From: Callipepla californica brunnescens
Lineage: Eukaryota > Chordata > Aves > Galliformes > Odontophoridae
NCBI GenBank assembly: GCA_023055505.1
Contig: JALIRH010000018.1
Coordinates: 12,811,646-12,875,645 of the forward strand
Direction of reading: 5' to 3'
Length of the DNA: 64,000 bases
How positions within the stretch are numbered: the first letter of the stretch is position 1; each line of letters begins with the position of its first letter. The position numbers and the translations under genes are program-made. Below, piece by piece: positions 62,581 to 64,000 of this stretch. The notes below the pieces were generated by a model, which saw only the letters and a list, made by a program, of their open reading frames with translations, made no database searches and was not told the origin of the DNA.

Positions 62581-62612
62581 TTGTTGTTGTGTTGTTTGTT
62601 TGTTTGTTTTAT
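62581..62612. repeat. (GTT)n/(GTTT)n simple repeat
   Basis: Three GTT-type units followed by about four GTTT units. Confidence 0.8.
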
Positions 62613-62712
62613 TAATACTGTTGTGGGCTATTTTCCTCAAGTAATTAAAAGGGTTTGGATTAACATATTGACTAAAGAGCTAAAAATAAAAATCAGATAA
62701 ACTTTTTTTTTA

Positions 62713-62754
62713 GGGGGGGGGGGCAGGGAGGGGTTATGGGGAGGTGTGGGGTGG
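62713..62754 (+). other. G-rich tract with G-quadruplex potential
   Basis: G11, then GGG, GGGG, GGGG and GGGG runs separated by loops of 1-7 bases, within 42 bp, directly after a T8 run. It meets the usual G3+N1-7 rule more than once and stands out strongly from the AT-rich surroundings. Confidence 0.8.
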
Positions 62755-63329
62755 AATACTTACTCTGGTATGGTTTATGTCAGGAAAACCTGGCATATTC
62801 CTGATATATTGCACTGACACAAGAGTTGCCTTACTGGGTACTTACCAAATCAATCAGATGCAAGTTTCAATTACGTTCACATATACCTCATCTGATTTGG
62901 AGGCAATGAAGCATGATGTCTGATTTATAAACAAATTATTTTCAGTTTCTCTAGGATGAAACAGAAGACTTTTCATTCTGATGATGATTCTGATAATATT
63001 ACATAGAATGTTTTAGAAAACCTAACGAAACCTACTATAATATCTCAAAGATAAATGTAACAATAAGACATGTATGTACTGCCATGCAATACCAGCATAA
63101 CCCCTAAACCCTGAAAAGACTTGATTTCTGTTTCAAATCTTGCTTCTGAGTCCTGTCTGTGAGAAGGAATATAGGAGGCTTGGGTGGTTGAAACCAAATA
63201 CTAGGATAAAAAATTTCATTCCTTTGAATGAAGTGTGCAGCTTCAGAAGGGAATATCCAAAGAAGTTAAAGAACTTCCAACACTGTTGATTTTCTAGATT
63301 TAATTAGACAAAGCCATAGCTAACCTCAT

Positions 63330-63378
63330 GGTGACATCTAAGGGTTCCTTCCAACAGACCTTGTGATTCATTGATTTC
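63330..63378 (+). mobile_element. Possible decayed CR1 3' terminus, plus strand
   Basis: 'gacatctaagggttccttcc' followed by 'cttgtgattcattgatttc' resembles the CR1 terminus 'ggttccttccaac ... tgattctgtgattct'. Only about 50 bp are visible and the body upstream is not recognisable. Confidence 0.35.
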
Positions 63379-64000
63379 AGCAAGATGAACTGCTCTTGCC
63401 CAAATGCATCTCAAAAGAACTGCAGGCACATGTGAAAGACCTGATATTATACAACAGCTGACACTGATTTTCATTTATAGTGACTGTGGATTTTGGAGAA
63501 CAACATCCTTCTTTAAAAACCTGACCCCAGGCTTTTAACATGCAGTTTAGTTGATTAGATTCAAATCAGAATAATATGACCTACAATAGAATTAAACATT
63601 GTAAGTACATATTTATATTATTTACATTTGTGGGGGGTTATTTTTAGTATTCTACTCAAATAGTAAATTTGAATGAAATACATTAGCTGCTAGCTAATGC
63701 ATTGGATTACAAAATCAAATATGCAATGCATGTATGGGTGAAGATACCAACATCTGATAAAATCATTTTTATGACTGTAAAAAATCACAAGGCACTTCAA
63801 GCCCAATTACAAACATTGCTACAATATTGTCCTGATATCATTACAGGGTTTAAAATATAGAGAATTCAATATTTAACACTGAGATGGAGGAAAAAAAAAG
63901 AAGCGAAACACATCACAACGGAGCTAACAAAGCTCTGTTTTGAAATACATGCTTGCTTCCAGTTCCTTATACAATGCAGGTTCAGGAAATTATTTTATGA
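63379..64000. other. Unique non-coding DNA
   Basis: AT-rich sequence with a small inverted repeat (cattagct / agctaatg, 63681-63699). No gene is seen. Confidence 0.6.

Larger units (their letters stand above)
58102..63329. other. Unique non-coding DNA
   Basis: It includes a somewhat GC-richer patch (about 59860-60060) with overlapping open frames, a GTTT repeat (62581-62612) and a G-rich tract (62713-62754). The 134-codon frame at 62240-62644 is hydrophobic, runs into simple repeat and has no motif. Confidence 0.55.

Noticed and set aside
62240..62644. 134-codon open frame
   Set aside because: Hydrophobic, low-complexity C-terminus generated by a GTT/GTTT repeat; no motif or splice context.

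Overview
The window looks like non-coding nuclear DNA from a bird. The diagnostic evidence is a set of CR1 non-LTR retrotransposon fragments. They carry the avian 3' end (a 'ggttggaagggac' block followed by ATTCTATG-type octamers; seen on this strand as 'atcatagaatggtttggg' when the element is on the minus strand). There is also one solo LTR, and probably a piece of a second, of a type I associate with avian ERVL/ERVK-like families. The species cannot be named from this sequence. The DNA is AT-rich (roughly 36-39 % GC by eye, not computed) and CpG-poor. I see no CpG island, tRNA, rRNA or CRISPR array. No protein-coding gene can be assigned with confidence, so the window is best read as a gene desert or the inside of a very large intron.

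Layout. 1-9 kb: AT-rich unique DNA with two sibling CR1 copies (2404-3165 and 8536-9005, both minus) and a CR1 tail (4423-4478). 9-19 kb: long unique stretch with small tandem duplications, a TTTA microsatellite and a 54-bp exon-like segment at 17276-17329. 19-24 kb: a long plus-strand CR1 (19327-20164) with a nearly intact C-terminal coding region, a probable LTR fragment ending at 20753, and a CR1 with a second CR1 nested inside it (23190-23890). 24-31 kb: an unexplained open frame next to a splice-acceptor-like site (24474-24911), a CTCF-like motif (about 25.9 kb), and a head-to-head CR1 pair (28398-29545) that includes a reverse-transcriptase palm fragment with a damaged catalytic motif. 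31-35 kb: three minus-strand CR1 tails. 35-48 kb: mostly unique DNA, two closely spaced exon-like segments near 40.2-40.5 kb, and CR1 fragments at 43.7, 46.7 and 47.9 kb, the last abutting a (TA)n array. 48-64 kb: unique DNA with a zinc-finger-like open frame behind a good splice acceptor (50098-50274), a solo LTR (57557-58101) and a G-quadruplex-type G-rich tract (62713-62754).

The recognisable coding sequence is all retrotransposon-derived and broken. The most interesting unexplained signals are the exon-like segments, above all the one near 50.1 kb that reads as a decayed matrin/U1/JAZ-type zinc finger. They are candidates only: RNA evidence or cross-bird alignment would be needed to decide whether they are exons of a large host gene, relics or chance.
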